Below are positions 10,135 through 19,300 of a DNA stretch of 64,000 bases, piece after piece. The stretch is from Streptomyces diastaticus subsp. diastaticus. GTDB lineage: Bacteria; Actinomycetota; Actinomycetes; Streptomycetales; Streptomycetaceae. The stretch covers positions 342,404 to 406,403 of the forward strand of contig NZ_BLLN01000001.1 in assembly GCF_011170125.1 (NCBI RefSeq), written 5' to 3'. The translations under genes and the position numbers were made by a program. Position 1 is the stretch's first letter. Each line of letters starts with the position of its first letter. A model generated the notes under the pieces. That model ran no database searches and was not told where the DNA came from. It saw nothing but the letters and a program-made list of their open reading frames with translations.

Positions 10135-11382
10135 TCAGCCCGCCGCCCCCTCGGGCATCGGGATGGTCCCCTTCTCCAGAGCCGCCGCCATGACGTCCGG
10201 GAAGAGGTCGGGGGTACAGGCGAAGGCGGGGGCACCCAGTGCCGCGAGAGCCGCCGCGTGCTCGCGGTCGTAGGAGGGGGCGCCTTCGTCGGAGAGGGCG
10301 AGGAGGGTGACGAACTGGACGCCCGCCGCCTTCATCGCCGCGACCCGCTTCAGCATCTCGTCCTTGATCCCGCCCTCGTAGAGGTCGCTGATGAGGACGA
10401 CGACGGTGTCGGCGGGCCGGGTGATCCTGCTCTGGCAGTAGGCGAGGGCGCGGTTGATGTCGGTGCCGCCACCGAGCTGGGTGCCGAAGAGGACGTCGAC
10501 CGGGTCGTCGAGCTGGTCGGTCAGGTCCACCACGGCCGTGTCGAAGACCACGAGCCGGGTCGCGATCGACCGCATCGAGGCCAGCACGGCGCCGAACACC
10601 GAGGCGTACACCACCGAGGCCGCCATCGACCCCGACTGGTCGACGCAGAGCACCACTTCCTTCTTCACCGCCTGCGAGGCCCGGCCGTACCCGATCAGCC
10701 GCTCCGGCACGATCGTGCGGTACTCGGGCAGGTAGTGCCGGAGATTGGCGGCGATGGTGCGGTTCCAGTCGATGTCGTGGTGGCGCGGGCGGCTGATCCG
10801 GGCGCTGCGGTCGAGCGCCCCGGTCAGCGCCGTGCGCGTACGGGAGGCCAGTCGCTTCTCCAGCTCCTCGACGACCTTGCGGACCACGGCCCGCGCCGTC
10901 TCCTTGGTCTCCTCGGGCATCGCCTTGTTCAGCGACAGCAGCGTGCCGACCAGGTGCACGTCGGCCTCCACCGCCTCCAGCATCTCCGGCTCCAGCAGCA
11001 GCGAGGACAGTCCGAGCCGGTCGATGGCGTCCCGCTGCATCACCTGCACCACCGAACTCGGGAAGTACGTGCGGATGTCGCCCAGCCAGCGCGCCACCGA
11101 CGGAGCCGACCCGCCGAGCCCCGCCGCCCGCTCCGCCCCCGCCCTGCCCCGCCCCTCGGCCCGGCCGTACAGCGCGGCCAACGCCTTGTCCATGGCAGCG
11201 TCGTCGCCCGACGGCGCGTACCCGGTGCCGTCGGCGGGCCCGCCCCCGAGCACCATCCGCCAACGCCGCAGCCGCTCCTCCTCGCCGCACCGGGCCACCT
11301 CGCCGCCCTCCAGCACCTCACTCGCCTCCACGCCGTCCCCCGTCCTCTCCGCCACCGTCCCGGCTTCCTTGTCGTCGTTCAT
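10135..11382 (-). CDS. VWA-domain (MIDAS) protein of AAA-DUF5682-VWA operon
   Basis: The 415-residue soluble protein has an N-terminal helical region and a C-terminal von Willebrand factor A domain from about residue 240. The metal-ion-dependent adhesion site is complete: D248-x-S250-x-S252 (DQSGS), T307 in GGGTD and D333 in ISDLYEGG. VWA proteins paired with MoxR-type AAA ATPases usually act as substrate adaptors in complex remodelling; the partner here is the AAA gene two genes upstream. GGGGGGA lies 8 bases before ATG 11382. It is separated from DUF5682 by 192 bases with a hairpin, so it may be expressed at a different level. Confidence 0.9.
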   Translation of the reverse strand: MNDDKEAGTVAERTGDGVEASEVLEGGEVARCGEEERLRRWRMVLGGGPADGTGYAPSGDDAAMDKALAALYGRAEGRGRAGAERAAGLGGSAPSVARWLGDIRTYFPSSVVQVMQRDAIDRLGLSSLLLEPEMLEAVEADVHLVGTLLSLNKAMPEETKETARAVVRKVVEELEKRLASRTRTALTGALDRSARISRPRHHDIDWNRTIAANLRHYLPEYRTIVPERLIGYGRASQAVKKEVVLCVDQSGSMAASVVYASVFGAVLASMRSIATRLVVFDTAVVDLTDQLDDPVDVLFGTQLGGGTDINRALAYCQSRITRPADTVVVLISDLYEGGIKDEMLKRVAAMKAAGVQFVTLLALSDEGAPSYDREHAAALAALGAPAFACTPDLFPDVMAAALEKGTIPMPEGAAG

Positions 11383-11554
11383 CTCCGCGGTCCCCCCTGC
11401 TCCCCTCCCTCACCCGGCCCGCCCGGCCGGGCGGTTGTCCGAGCGGGCGACCGCCCGGCCGGACCACCTGCCTTCGCCTGCCGGTCCGCCCTGGTCGGCC
11501 GTCGTCGTTCGTGCGGTCGTCACCGTTCCTGCGTTCGTCCGTCCGGCCGGCTGA

Positions 11555-11582
11555 CCGGCTGACCGTTCGTCCGGTCAGCCGG
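11555..11582 (-). terminator. Intercistronic hairpin at the DUF5682 stop codon
   Basis: CCGGCTGACC pairs perfectly with GGTCAGCCGG around an 8-base loop, and the DUF5682 stop codon (11575-11577) lies in the stem. It could attenuate read-through into the VWA gene or stabilise the upstream message end. Confidence 0.5.
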
Positions 11583-14169
11583 CTCCTCCGTCCACCGCCC
11601 CCACCTGCGCGAGGTCGCCCAGGAGGTGGCGCAGGGCCTCGGAGACGGCCTCGGCGCGTTCGAGATCCAGACCTGCGCCGAAGCCGTCGGCCGGGGCCCC
11701 GGGGAGGGTTCCGCCTCCGGCGGCGGGGTCGCCCGCGGAGGGGCGGCCACGCCGGACCAGTTCGCCGAGGGTGCGGCGTATCCCCGTCTCGTAGGCGGAG
11801 AAGGTACGGCGCAGCAGGGGCAGTACGTCCGTGAAGGCGGGGGCCGGGACCGACGCCAGCCAGACGTCCAGCAACTGGCGCAGACGCTCGTCGTGGACCA
11901 GCAGCATGCCGCCGCCCGCTGCCCCGCCGAGGAAGCCCTCGACCCAGGCGGCCGCGTCCGGGGGCGGGGTCCCCGGCGAGAGGGCGAGGCCCATCCGGCG
12001 GGCCACCGCCTCCTCGTCGAGGGTGCCCTCGTCGAGGAGCAGGCGGACCGCCCGCCCGCGGACCAGGCCGGGTGCGGTCTCCCGGTCGGCGATCGCCCGG
12101 AGCACCACCCGCCACCGCTCCCGCAGCCCGGCGCCGTCGACCCGGGCTGCCGCCGTGTCGGCGAGCAGTCCCACCGCGGTGTGCACCGCCTCGATCCGGT
12201 GCCGGAGTTCCTGCGCGCCGTCGGTGTCGAGGCCGGTGCAGGCCGGTGGCAGTCCCACGAAGATCCGCTCGGCCAGTCCGGCGGCGACCTCCGCGAGGGA
12301 GGCCGTGTCCGTGCCCCGTACGTCGCCGTACCGCACCGAGCGCACCAGGGCGGGCAGCGCCTGCGCCAGGTGGCCCACGTCGGTGTCGAGCGCCGCCCGG
12401 TCGGCCAGGGCCCGCATGACCTCGGGAAGGGCATCGGACAGCTCGGCGCGCAGGCAGAGTTCGGCGAGCGCGGTGATGTCGGCGAGCTGGCCGGCCGAGG
12501 TGGCGTCGGAGCGCGCCCTGGCGGTGGCGGCGGAGGCGACGGTGGTGCCCCAGACGCCGGCCTCGGCGACCCGCACGGCGAGTTCCGGCTGCCAGGACAG
12601 GCGCCAGCTCTCCCGGAAGGTGCCGGTGCCCCCGCGCGAGACGGTCGGCGCCCCCCAGTCGACGCGCAGCAGGCGCAGACGGTGGAGCAGGCGGCTGCGG
12701 GCCGCGTCGTTCTCCTTGCGGAGGTCCAGGTCGATCTCGCGGTCGGCGGCCTCGGGCTTGAACCGCAGGCTCCGCTGGAGGCGTTCCAGGTCGCGCTGGA
12801 GCGGCACCGCCGGCGCTGCGGCGGGCACTTCGCCGAGTACGTCGCCGACCGTCAGCCGGTCCTCGATCAACGCGAGCGGTACGTCGGACCCCTCGCAGAG
12901 GACGGAGCGGACCGCGTCGGTGGTCTCGGTGAGTCCGGCCAGCGGGCGGCCCCGCAGCGTGGCGAGGGCCTCGGCCAGCCGGACGGCCTCGATGACGTGT
13001 GCCGAGGAGACCTGCCGTCCCTCTTCGCGGAGCAGCCCGGCGACTCTGGTGAGCCAGCGCTCCACCGGCCGGTCGGGCGCCGAGAAGAGGTGGCCGTACC
13101 AGCCGGGCGAGGCGATGCCCGCTCCGTACCCCCCGGCCCGCGCGAGCCTGCGGTGGGTCCACGGCACCCAGGTGAGGCCGGTCCTGACCTTGGGCAGGCC
13201 CTTGAGGAGCGCGCGGTCGGCGGCCAGCGTGGTCCGCCGCGCCAGCGCGGGCACGTGCCAGGCGCCGCAGACCACGGCGACGGAGTCCCCGTGCTCCTTG
13301 CGGGCGGCCTTGAGCCGCACCCGCATGTGCGCCTCACGGACGAGGTCCCGCGCGTGCCCGCCGTCCCCGAACTCCTCGCGCAGCGCCCCCATCGCCTCGC
13401 CGAGGGCGTGGAACGAGGCGAGCGCCGTCTCCCCCGCGTCATCCTCCGTGCCGGCTCCGGTACCACCCCGGTGCTCGACCACGTCCTCCCACCAGCGCTC
13501 CGGGTCGTCGTACCCGGCGGCCTCGGCGAGCACGGCCAGCGGATCCACCCGCAGGGCCTCAGGGTGCGGGCGGCGCGGCTCACCACCCGCGTCGGCGGAC
13601 GCGTCGGCGTCGGCGTCGGGCGGGCCGTTGGGGCCCGGGGACCGTTCCTCTTCTTCCCCCGCCCTGCCCGTCGTGCCGTTCTCCCCGTCGTCGCCCCTTC
13701 CGGCCTTTCCTGCCTTTCCGGTCGCGAGGTCGTCCGCGGCACGCAGGGCGAGGGTGTGGGTGGCGGGCAGGTCGATGAAGTGGACCGGGACGCCGTGGTC
13801 CAGGGCCCAGCGCAGAGCGACCCACTCCGGGGAGAACTCCGCGAACGGCCAGAACGCGGAGCGGCCCGGATCGTCGGTGGCGTGGGCCAGCAGGGCGACC
13901 GGGGGTCGCATCTCCAGGTCCGCGGCGAGGTGGGCCAGTTCGTCGGCCTCCGGTGGCCCTTCGATGAGGACGGCCCGGGGCTGGACCGCGTCCAGCGCGG
14001 CCCGCACCGATCGTGCCGAGCCGGGTCCGTGGTGCCGCACACCGAACAGCCAGGGACCCTGGGAGGTGGCCCGCGCCACCACCGGGCGGTCCTCCCCGGT
14101 GACGCCTCCCCCACGGGGCGTGCTGCCCGTCGCGGCCCCGCGCCCCGCGCCGTCCGCCGCCCGCCGCAT
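11575..14169 (-). CDS. DUF5682 family protein
   Basis: The 864-residue protein is the middle gene of the AAA-DUF5682-VWA operon. The N-terminal 310 residues contain conserved-looking LFGVRHHGPGS (41-51), AVLIEGPPEADEL (66-78) and VVCGAWHVPAL (299-309). The spacing of a His motif, an acidic motif after a beta-strand and a late GxxH motif recalls TraB/ChaN/erythromycin-esterase-like folds; this is my inference, not an established assignment. A low-complexity acidic insert occupies about 150-200. The rest is helical. ATG 14169 is set by GAGGGG 7 bases upstream; the frame is open for another 1.1 kb upstream over the AAA gene, which is spurious. No function is established to my knowledge. Confidence 0.85.
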   Translation of the reverse strand: MRRAADGAGRGAATGSTPRGGGVTGEDRPVVARATSQGPWLFGVRHHGPGSARSVRAALDAVQPRAVLIEGPPEADELAHLAADLEMRPPVALLAHATDDPGRSAFWPFAEFSPEWVALRWALDHGVPVHFIDLPATHTLALRAADDLATGKAGKAGRGDDGENGTTGRAGEEEERSPGPNGPPDADADASADAGGEPRRPHPEALRVDPLAVLAEAAGYDDPERWWEDVVEHRGGTGAGTEDDAGETALASFHALGEAMGALREEFGDGGHARDLVREAHMRVRLKAARKEHGDSVAVVCGAWHVPALARRTTLAADRALLKGLPKVRTGLTWVPWTHRRLARAGGYGAGIASPGWYGHLFSAPDRPVERWLTRVAGLLREEGRQVSSAHVIEAVRLAEALATLRGRPLAGLTETTDAVRSVLCEGSDVPLALIEDRLTVGDVLGEVPAAAPAVPLQRDLERLQRSLRFKPEAADREIDLDLRKENDAARSRLLHRLRLLRVDWGAPTVSRGGTGTFRESWRLSWQPELAVRVAEAGVWGTTVASAATARARSDATSAGQLADITALAELCLRAELSDALPEVMRALADRAALDTDVGHLAQALPALVRSVRYGDVRGTDTASLAEVAAGLAERIFVGLPPACTGLDTDGAQELRHRIEAVHTAVGLLADTAAARVDGAGLRERWRVVLRAIADRETAPGLVRGRAVRLLLDEGTLDEEAVARRMGLALSPGTPPPDAAAWVEGFLGGAAGGGMLLVHDERLRQLLDVWLASVPAPAFTDVLPLLRRTFSAYETGIRRTLGELVRRGRPSAGDPAAGGGTLPGAPADGFGAGLDLERAEAVSEALRHLLGDLAQVGAVDGGAG

Positions 14170-14282
14170 CGCCGTTCCCCTCTCCTCGCCCTCCCTGCCG
14201 TCCTGCGCGCGACCGCGACGCGCGGCGCCGTCGTGCGGGCGCGCGCCGGACACGGGCCCGGCGCCGCGGCCCGGGGCGCGGG

Positions 14283-15488
14283 TCACGCGCTGACCTCGCG
14301 GCAGGCACGGTAGAAGTCCTTCCAGCCGTCCCGCTCGCGGACGACCGTCTCCAGGTACTCCTGCCAGACGACCCGGTCGGCGGCCGGGTCCCGGACCACG
14401 GCGCCGAGGATGCCCGCGGCCACGTCGCCGGGCCGCAGGACGCCGTCTCCGAAGTGGGCGGCGAGCGCCAGGCCGTTGGTGACGACGGAGATGGCCTCCG
14501 CGGTGGAGAGGGTGCCGCTGGGGGACTTCACCTTCGTGCGCCCGTCGTCCGTGACACCGCCGCGCAGCTCGCGGAAGACGGTGACGACCCGCAGGATCTC
14601 CTCGGTGCCGTCGGGCAGTCGCGGCAGGTCGAGGGAGCGGCCGAGCTGCTCGACCCTGCGGGAGACGATGTCGACCTCCGCCTGGACGCTCTCCGGCAGC
14701 GGCAGCACCACCGTGTTGAAGCGGCGGCGCAGGGCACTGGAGAGCTCGTTGACCCCGCGGTCGCGGTCGTTGGCCGTCGCGATGAGGTTGAAGCCGGGGA
14801 CGGCCTGCACCTCGGCGCCCAGTTCCGGGATGGGCAGGGTCTTCTCCGAGAGGATCGTGATGAGGGTGTCCTGCACGTCCGCCGGGATGCGGGTCAGTTC
14901 CTCCACCCGGGCCGTCATGCCCTCGGCCATCGCCCGCATCACGGGGCTGGGCACCAGGGCGTCCCGGCTGGGGCCGTGGGCGAGGAGCTGGGCGTAGTTC
15001 CACCCGTAGCGGATGGCTTCCTCGGGCGTACCGGCGGTGCCCTGCACCAGCAGCGTGGAGTCGCCGCTGACGGCGGCCGCCAGATGCTCGGAGACCCAGG
15101 TCTTGGCGGTGCCCGGGACACCGAGGAGGAGGAGTGCGCGGTCGGTGGCGAGGGTGGTCACGGCGACCTCGACGATGCGGCGCGGACCCACGTACTTGGG
15201 GGTGACCACCGTTCCGTCCGGCAGGGTGCCGCCCAGGAGGTAGGTCGCGACGGCCCACGGGGAGAGGTTCCACCGTGCGGGGCGGGGCCGGTCGTCCTGC
15301 GCGGCGAGGGCGGCCAGTTCGTCGGCGAAGGCGGTCTCGGCGTGCGGCCGCAGCGCTTCCTGTCCGGCGCCCTCGCGCTGCCGCTTGTTCGAATCCCGCA
15401 CGTCGCCCGCCCCCTGCTGCCCGCCCCGCTCCGCCGGCCCGCCCGCCATGTCCCCCGCGGCCTTCCCGCTCTCCACCGACACGCTCAT
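14283..15488 (-). CDS. MoxR-like AAA+ ATPase
   Basis: The 401-residue protein is an AAA+ ATPase of the MoxR/RavA type. Walker A is GVPGTAKT (123-130), sensor 1 is IATANDRD (236-243), and an arginine-rich segment SSALRRRF follows. At the Walker B position the usual acidic D-E pair appears as VEE (E196-E197), so the Asp may be replaced by Glu. It is first in the operon with DUF5682 and VWA. ATG 15488 has GGGGGA 8 bases upstream; the frame remains open to 15605 but that would overlap the divergent SWIM start. A damage-type promoter motif faces this gene. Confidence 0.9.
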   Translation of the reverse strand: MSVSVESGKAAGDMAGGPAERGGQQGAGDVRDSNKRQREGAGQEALRPHAETAFADELAALAAQDDRPRPARWNLSPWAVATYLLGGTLPDGTVVTPKYVGPRRIVEVAVTTLATDRALLLLGVPGTAKTWVSEHLAAAVSGDSTLLVQGTAGTPEEAIRYGWNYAQLLAHGPSRDALVPSPVMRAMAEGMTARVEELTRIPADVQDTLITILSEKTLPIPELGAEVQAVPGFNLIATANDRDRGVNELSSALRRRFNTVVLPLPESVQAEVDIVSRRVEQLGRSLDLPRLPDGTEEILRVVTVFRELRGGVTDDGRTKVKSPSGTLSTAEAISVVTNGLALAAHFGDGVLRPGDVAAGILGAVVRDPAADRVVWQEYLETVVRERDGWKDFYRACREVSA

Positions 15489-15524
15489 TCCCACGATCCC
15501 CCTTCGGCTCGATTGCTGGTCACC

Positions 15525-15596
15525 ACCGTGCACCCCGCCACTGACAATCGCCCCGACCTGCGACGATGACGGATTGTCAGTGGCGGGCCCTACGTT
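15525..15596. promoter_or_regulatory. Divergent DNA-damage-type (RecA-NDp/PafBC) promoters in an inverted repeat
   Basis: A perfect 14-bp inverted repeat (15536-15549 and 15572-15585) is separated by 22 bases. The right arm forms TTGTCAGTG (15574-15582), then 8 bases, then TACGTT (15591-15596), an exact fit to the actinobacterial RecA-independent damage promoter TTGTCRGTG-N8-TAnnnT, facing the SWIM gene. The left arm on the minus strand gives TTGTCAGTG (15547-15539), N8, CACGGT (15530-15525), a fit with one weak -10 base, facing the AAA operon. Confidence 0.8.
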
Positions 15597-15603
15597 CGCG
15601 GAC

Positions 15604-16950
15604 ATGACTCAGCAGGGGGTGCGCTGGGCGGCGGAGCAGGTGCTCGCACTTGCTCCTGACGCCGCGTCGCGCAAAGCGGGAAGCAAACTCGGCACTTCGG
15701 GACCGTGGTCCGAGGCCGGATGTTCGAACGAGGGAGCGGTATGGGGCCTGTGCAGGGGCAGCGGCAGCAAGCCCTACCGGACGGTCGTCGACACGACCGG
15801 TCCGGCGTACCAGTGCAGCTGCCCGAGCCGGAAGTTCCCGTGCAAGCACGCGCTCGGGCTGCTCCTCCTGTGGAGTGACCCGCAGGGGCCGGTGGCGCCC
15901 GGCGGCGGGGAGCGGGCACCCGACTGGGCCCGCACCTGGCTGGCGGGGCGCGCGGAACGCACCGTGAAGAAGAAGGCCGCCACGGTCACGCCCGCCGGCT
16001 CCGAGGCGGCGCGCAGGCGCGCCGAGCAGCGCGGCGAGCGGGTCTCGGCGGGCGCCACCGAGCTGGAGCAGCGGCTGGAGGACCTGCTGCGCGGAGGCCT
16101 CGCCGCGGCCGAGCAGTCCGGGTACTCCCTCTGGGAGGAGACGGCGGCCCGCATGGTCGACGCGCAGGCGCCAGGACTGGCCGCGCGTGTCCGGGAGCTG
16201 GGCGCCATTCCCGGTTCGGGGCCGGGCTGGCCGGTGCGGCTCCTGGAGGAGACCTCCCTGCTGTACCTGCTGGTGCGCGCCCGCGGCCGGCAGGCCGAGC
16301 TGCCCGCGGAGCTCTCCTCGGTGGTGGGCGCGCGCCTGGGGCTGCCGGTGCGTGCGGAGGGGCCACCGCTCCGGGACACCTGGCTGGTCCTCGCGCAGTA
16401 CGACACTGCCGACGCCCGCCTGACCACCCGCCGCGCCTGGCTGCACGGCACCGGCTCCGGCCGCACCGCCCTGGTCCTCTCCTACGGGGCCGCCGGAAGA
16501 GCCCCGGAACTGACCCTCCCGGCCGGTCTGGCGGTCGAGGCGGAGCTGACCTGGTTCCCGACCGGCGCCGGGTGGCGGGCCGAGTTGGGCGAGCGGTTCG
16601 GTGCGCCGGCCGCGCCGCTGTCACGCCCCACGGGGGTGGACGTGACGGAAGCGCTCGGCCGGTACGGGCGAGCAGTGCGGGAGGACCCGTGGGCGCCGCG
16701 CTGCCCGGTCACCCTCGGCCCCGTCATACCGGCGCCGCTGCCCGACGGCCGGGGCTGGCAGCTCGCCGCCCCGGACGGCTCCGCTGCCCTCCCGCTGAGC
16801 GCCACCGCCGTCGCGAACCAGGGCCTGTGGCGGCTGCTGGCCCTCTCCGGCGGCGCACCGCTCACCGTCTTCGGCGAGTGCGGACACCGGGGGTTCACGC
16901 CGCTGGCCGCCTGGGTGGAGGGGGACGAGGCGGTGGTGTCGCTGAGCTGA
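15604..16950 (+). CDS. SWIM zinc-finger protein
   Basis: The 448-residue protein has a SWIM zinc-binding motif C71-S-C73-x6-C80-K-H82, preceded by a beta-rich stretch with two more Cys (C40, C50). SWIM fingers bind DNA or proteins and recur in recombination and repair factors. The remainder is a mixed alpha/beta region without a domain I can name. ATG 15604 lies 7 bases after the -10 TACGTT, so the message should be leaderless, with no ribosome site needed. It is divergent from the AAA operon and followed by DUF5691, an arrangement conserved in Streptomyces. Confidence 0.9.
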   Translation: MTQQGVRWAAEQVLALAPDAASRKAGSKLGTSGPWSEAGCSNEGAVWGLCRGSGSKPYRTVVDTTGPAYQCSCPSRKFPCKHALGLLLLWSDPQGPVAPGGGERAPDWARTWLAGRAERTVKKKAATVTPAGSEAARRRAEQRGERVSAGATELEQRLEDLLRGGLAAAEQSGYSLWEETAARMVDAQAPGLAARVRELGAIPGSGPGWPVRLLEETSLLYLLVRARGRQAELPAELSSVVGARLGLPVRAEGPPLRDTWLVLAQYDTADARLTTRRAWLHGTGSGRTALVLSYGAAGRAPELTLPAGLAVEAELTWFPTGAGWRAELGERFGAPAAPLSRPTGVDVTEALGRYGRAVREDPWAPRCPVTLGPVIPAPLPDGRGWQLAAPDGSAALPLSATAVANQGLWRLLALSGGAPLTVFGECGHRGFTPLAAWVEGDEAVVSLS

Positions 16951-17419
16951 GGACGCCGGTCCCGGTAGCCCGGCGTCCCGGTCGGACCGGCTCGCCGCAG
17001 CGTGGGCGGTCGGTGCCGGTCCGGTCCCCCGGCCGTGGAGACGGCGGCCGTGAAGGGGAGCGGCCGGTGCAGGCGGACGAGCGGCCGGCGACCGGCGATG
17101 CCGTCGGGTCCCCGGTCGGAGGCTCACCGCCGACGGGGCCCCGGTTGCCGAGGGCCACGGGAACCGTTGGCCGGGCGGCCGTCGGCGCGGAGCCCGCCGT
17201 CGCGCCGCCCGAGCGGCACGACGGCGGGCGGGCGGGGCCCGGCCCGGGACCGCGCCACCCGTGCGGTGTGAGCCGTACCGCCCGCACAGAAGACACCGGG
17301 GCATTCCCACCCGGGTGCCCCGCCCGCACCAACCACGGCCCGTGTCCGAGGCCGGTACGAGCGGAAGTCAGGGACGGAGACAGCACGTGGCGAGGACTGA
17401 GGAAAGAGGAGGCACACCG
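16951..17419. other. 469-bp gap between SWIM and DUF5691 genes
   Basis: No gene is supported. Open frames here are Arg/Pro-rich with no domain. The strong ribosome site at the end (AGAGGAGG, 17405-17412) belongs to DUF5691. Whether DUF5691 has its own promoter is not clear. Confidence 0.5.
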
Positions 17420-19153
17420 GTGCGGAGCACGGTGAAGACGCGAGACGCGACAGCGCGCGCGACAGCAGGCGCGACAGCAGGCGCGACCCGGGAGACCGGG
17501 ACCCGCGGGCCGGAAACCGCCGGGCCCCTCGACCCGGTCGGCGCTCCCACCCCTCGCTCCCTCCCCTGGGAGGAGCTGGTGAAGACCGCTCTGCTCGGGA
17601 CCGATCGCCGGGCGAACCCGCAGACCGCGAGCGCGGGCGGGAGCGCGCCAGGAGCGCTGCTCGCGGCGGCCGCCGTGCGGACGGTACGGCGCCGGGCCGG
17701 CCTGCGACCGGCTGCTCCCGCCGCGCCGTTCCCGCCGCCGGCGAGAGCGGACGACCGGCCGCCGCTGCCCCGGGCCGCGCGCAACCGGCTGGCGCAGCTA
17801 CTGGCCGTCCGGGCGGCCGGGGGCGCGGACCGCAGGGGTACGGCGCCGGATCTCACGGAGTTGTTGCCGCAGTGGCTGGCCACCGCGCTTCAGCAGGGGT
17901 ACGCCGCACCGCACGAACTGCTCCCCGCCCTGTTGGACGCCGCGCGGGCGCGCACCGATCTGCGGCCGGCCGCACTGGCCTTCGCCGGGCCTCGCGCCCT
18001 GTGGCTGGCGCAGCTCAATCCGGCCTGGCGGTTCGCGCTGCGCGGGGCGCCGGGCGGGGCGGCCGGCAGCCCTTCGCCGGACGACGCGGAGGGCGTGGCG
18101 CGGCTGTGGGACGAGGGGCTGTTCGCCGAACGCGCCGCACTGCTGGGCGCGTTGCGGGAGCGTGACCCCGCCCGGGCCAGGGAACTCCTCGCCTCGACCT
18201 GGCGTACCGAGCGCGCCGAGGACCGCCTGCTCTTCCTGGACTCCCTGCGGGCCGGACTCAGCGAGGCGGACGAGCCCTTCCTCGACGAGGCGTTGGCGGA
18301 CCGCAGCCGTAACGTCCGCTCGACCGCGGCCGAGTTGCTCTCCTCGCTGCCGGGGTCGGCGCTGGCCGGACGGATGGCGGAGCGGGCCGCCTCCTGCGTC
18401 AGCCTCGCCCTGAGCGGCGAACCGCGGATCACGGTGGAGGCCCCGCACGAGTGCGACGCGGGGATGGAGCGCGACGGCGTCACCGCCAAGCCGCCCGCCA
18501 ATCGGGGGGAACGCTCCTGGTGGTTCGGGCAGTTGCTGGAAGCGGCACCGCTCGCGACCTGGCCCGGGCGACTGGGCGGGCGTACCCCCGAGGAGCTGGT
18601 GGCGCTGCCGGTGGACGAGGGGTGGCGGAGTGAGCTCCACGGTGCCTGGTGCCGGGCGGCGGTACGCCAGCAGGACGCGGGCTGGTCACGTGCCTTGCTG
18701 GGCGCGCCCGGCTCGCCCGTGGCGGAAGGGCCGGGAGCGGTCTCCCTCGCCGAGCGAGCCAGGCTGCTCGGCGCGTTGCCCACCGGGGAACGCGCGGACT
18801 GGGTGGCGGGGTTCATCGCGGCGCACGGGCTCTCCGACTCGTTCCAGCTCCTCGCCACCTGCGCCGCCCCGTGGACCGGACCGCTCGGCGCGGCCGTGGT
18901 CGACGCGCTGACGACGGCCCGCCGGGCGGGCGGGTACCCGTGGAGCTACAGCGGCATCATGGGCCTGGCCGAGCGGTGCCTCGACCCGGCGGAGGCCACC
19001 CGCCTCGCGGCGCTCACCCGGCCCGAACCGCCTGTGCTCGACCCTCCGGCCAACTCCACCACGGCCTACTGGACCGACGCCTTCGAACGCCTCACCGGCA
19101 CCTTGCGCCTGCGAGAGGCCATGCACGCCGAACTGACCCGGGCCCCGGTATGA
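17420..19153 (+). CDS. DUF5691 family protein
   Basis: The 577-residue protein has a disordered, Thr/Ala-rich first 45 residues, then PRSLPWEELVKTALLGTDRR, a typical DUF5691 opening. The body is helix-rich with repeated Leu/Ala helices that resemble HEAT-like solenoids (for example DRSRNVRSTAAELLSSLPGS). GTG 17420 is chosen because AGAGGAGG ends 7 bases upstream; the frame is open earlier without a better site. It follows the SWIM gene in the same direction and probably works with the divergent AAA-DUF5682-VWA products. Function is not established. Confidence 0.85.
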   Translation: MRSTVKTRDATARATAGATAGATRETGTRGPETAGPLDPVGAPTPRSLPWEELVKTALLGTDRRANPQTASAGGSAPGALLAAAAVRTVRRRAGLRPAAPAAPFPPPARADDRPPLPRAARNRLAQLLAVRAAGGADRRGTAPDLTELLPQWLATALQQGYAAPHELLPALLDAARARTDLRPAALAFAGPRALWLAQLNPAWRFALRGAPGGAAGSPSPDDAEGVARLWDEGLFAERAALLGALRERDPARARELLASTWRTERAEDRLLFLDSLRAGLSEADEPFLDEALADRSRNVRSTAAELLSSLPGSALAGRMAERAASCVSLALSGEPRITVEAPHECDAGMERDGVTAKPPANRGERSWWFGQLLEAAPLATWPGRLGGRTPEELVALPVDEGWRSELHGAWCRAAVRQQDAGWSRALLGAPGSPVAEGPGAVSLAERARLLGALPTGERADWVAGFIAAHGLSDSFQLLATCAAPWTGPLGAAVVDALTTARRAGGYPWSYSGIMGLAERCLDPAEATRLAALTRPEPPVLDPPANSTTAYWTDAFERLTGTLRLREAMHAELTRAPV

Positions 19154-19300
19154 GGTCCGACCGCCGCCGGGCGAGACCTCCGGACCGGAAGAAGCGTGAC
19201 GCGGCCGCCGCACCGGAAGACCGGGGCCGACCCGGTGGCCGGCCGCGGGAGCGCCCGGTCGAACCGGCTCCGCCCCCTCGCCCCTCCGCCTCGGTGAGCC

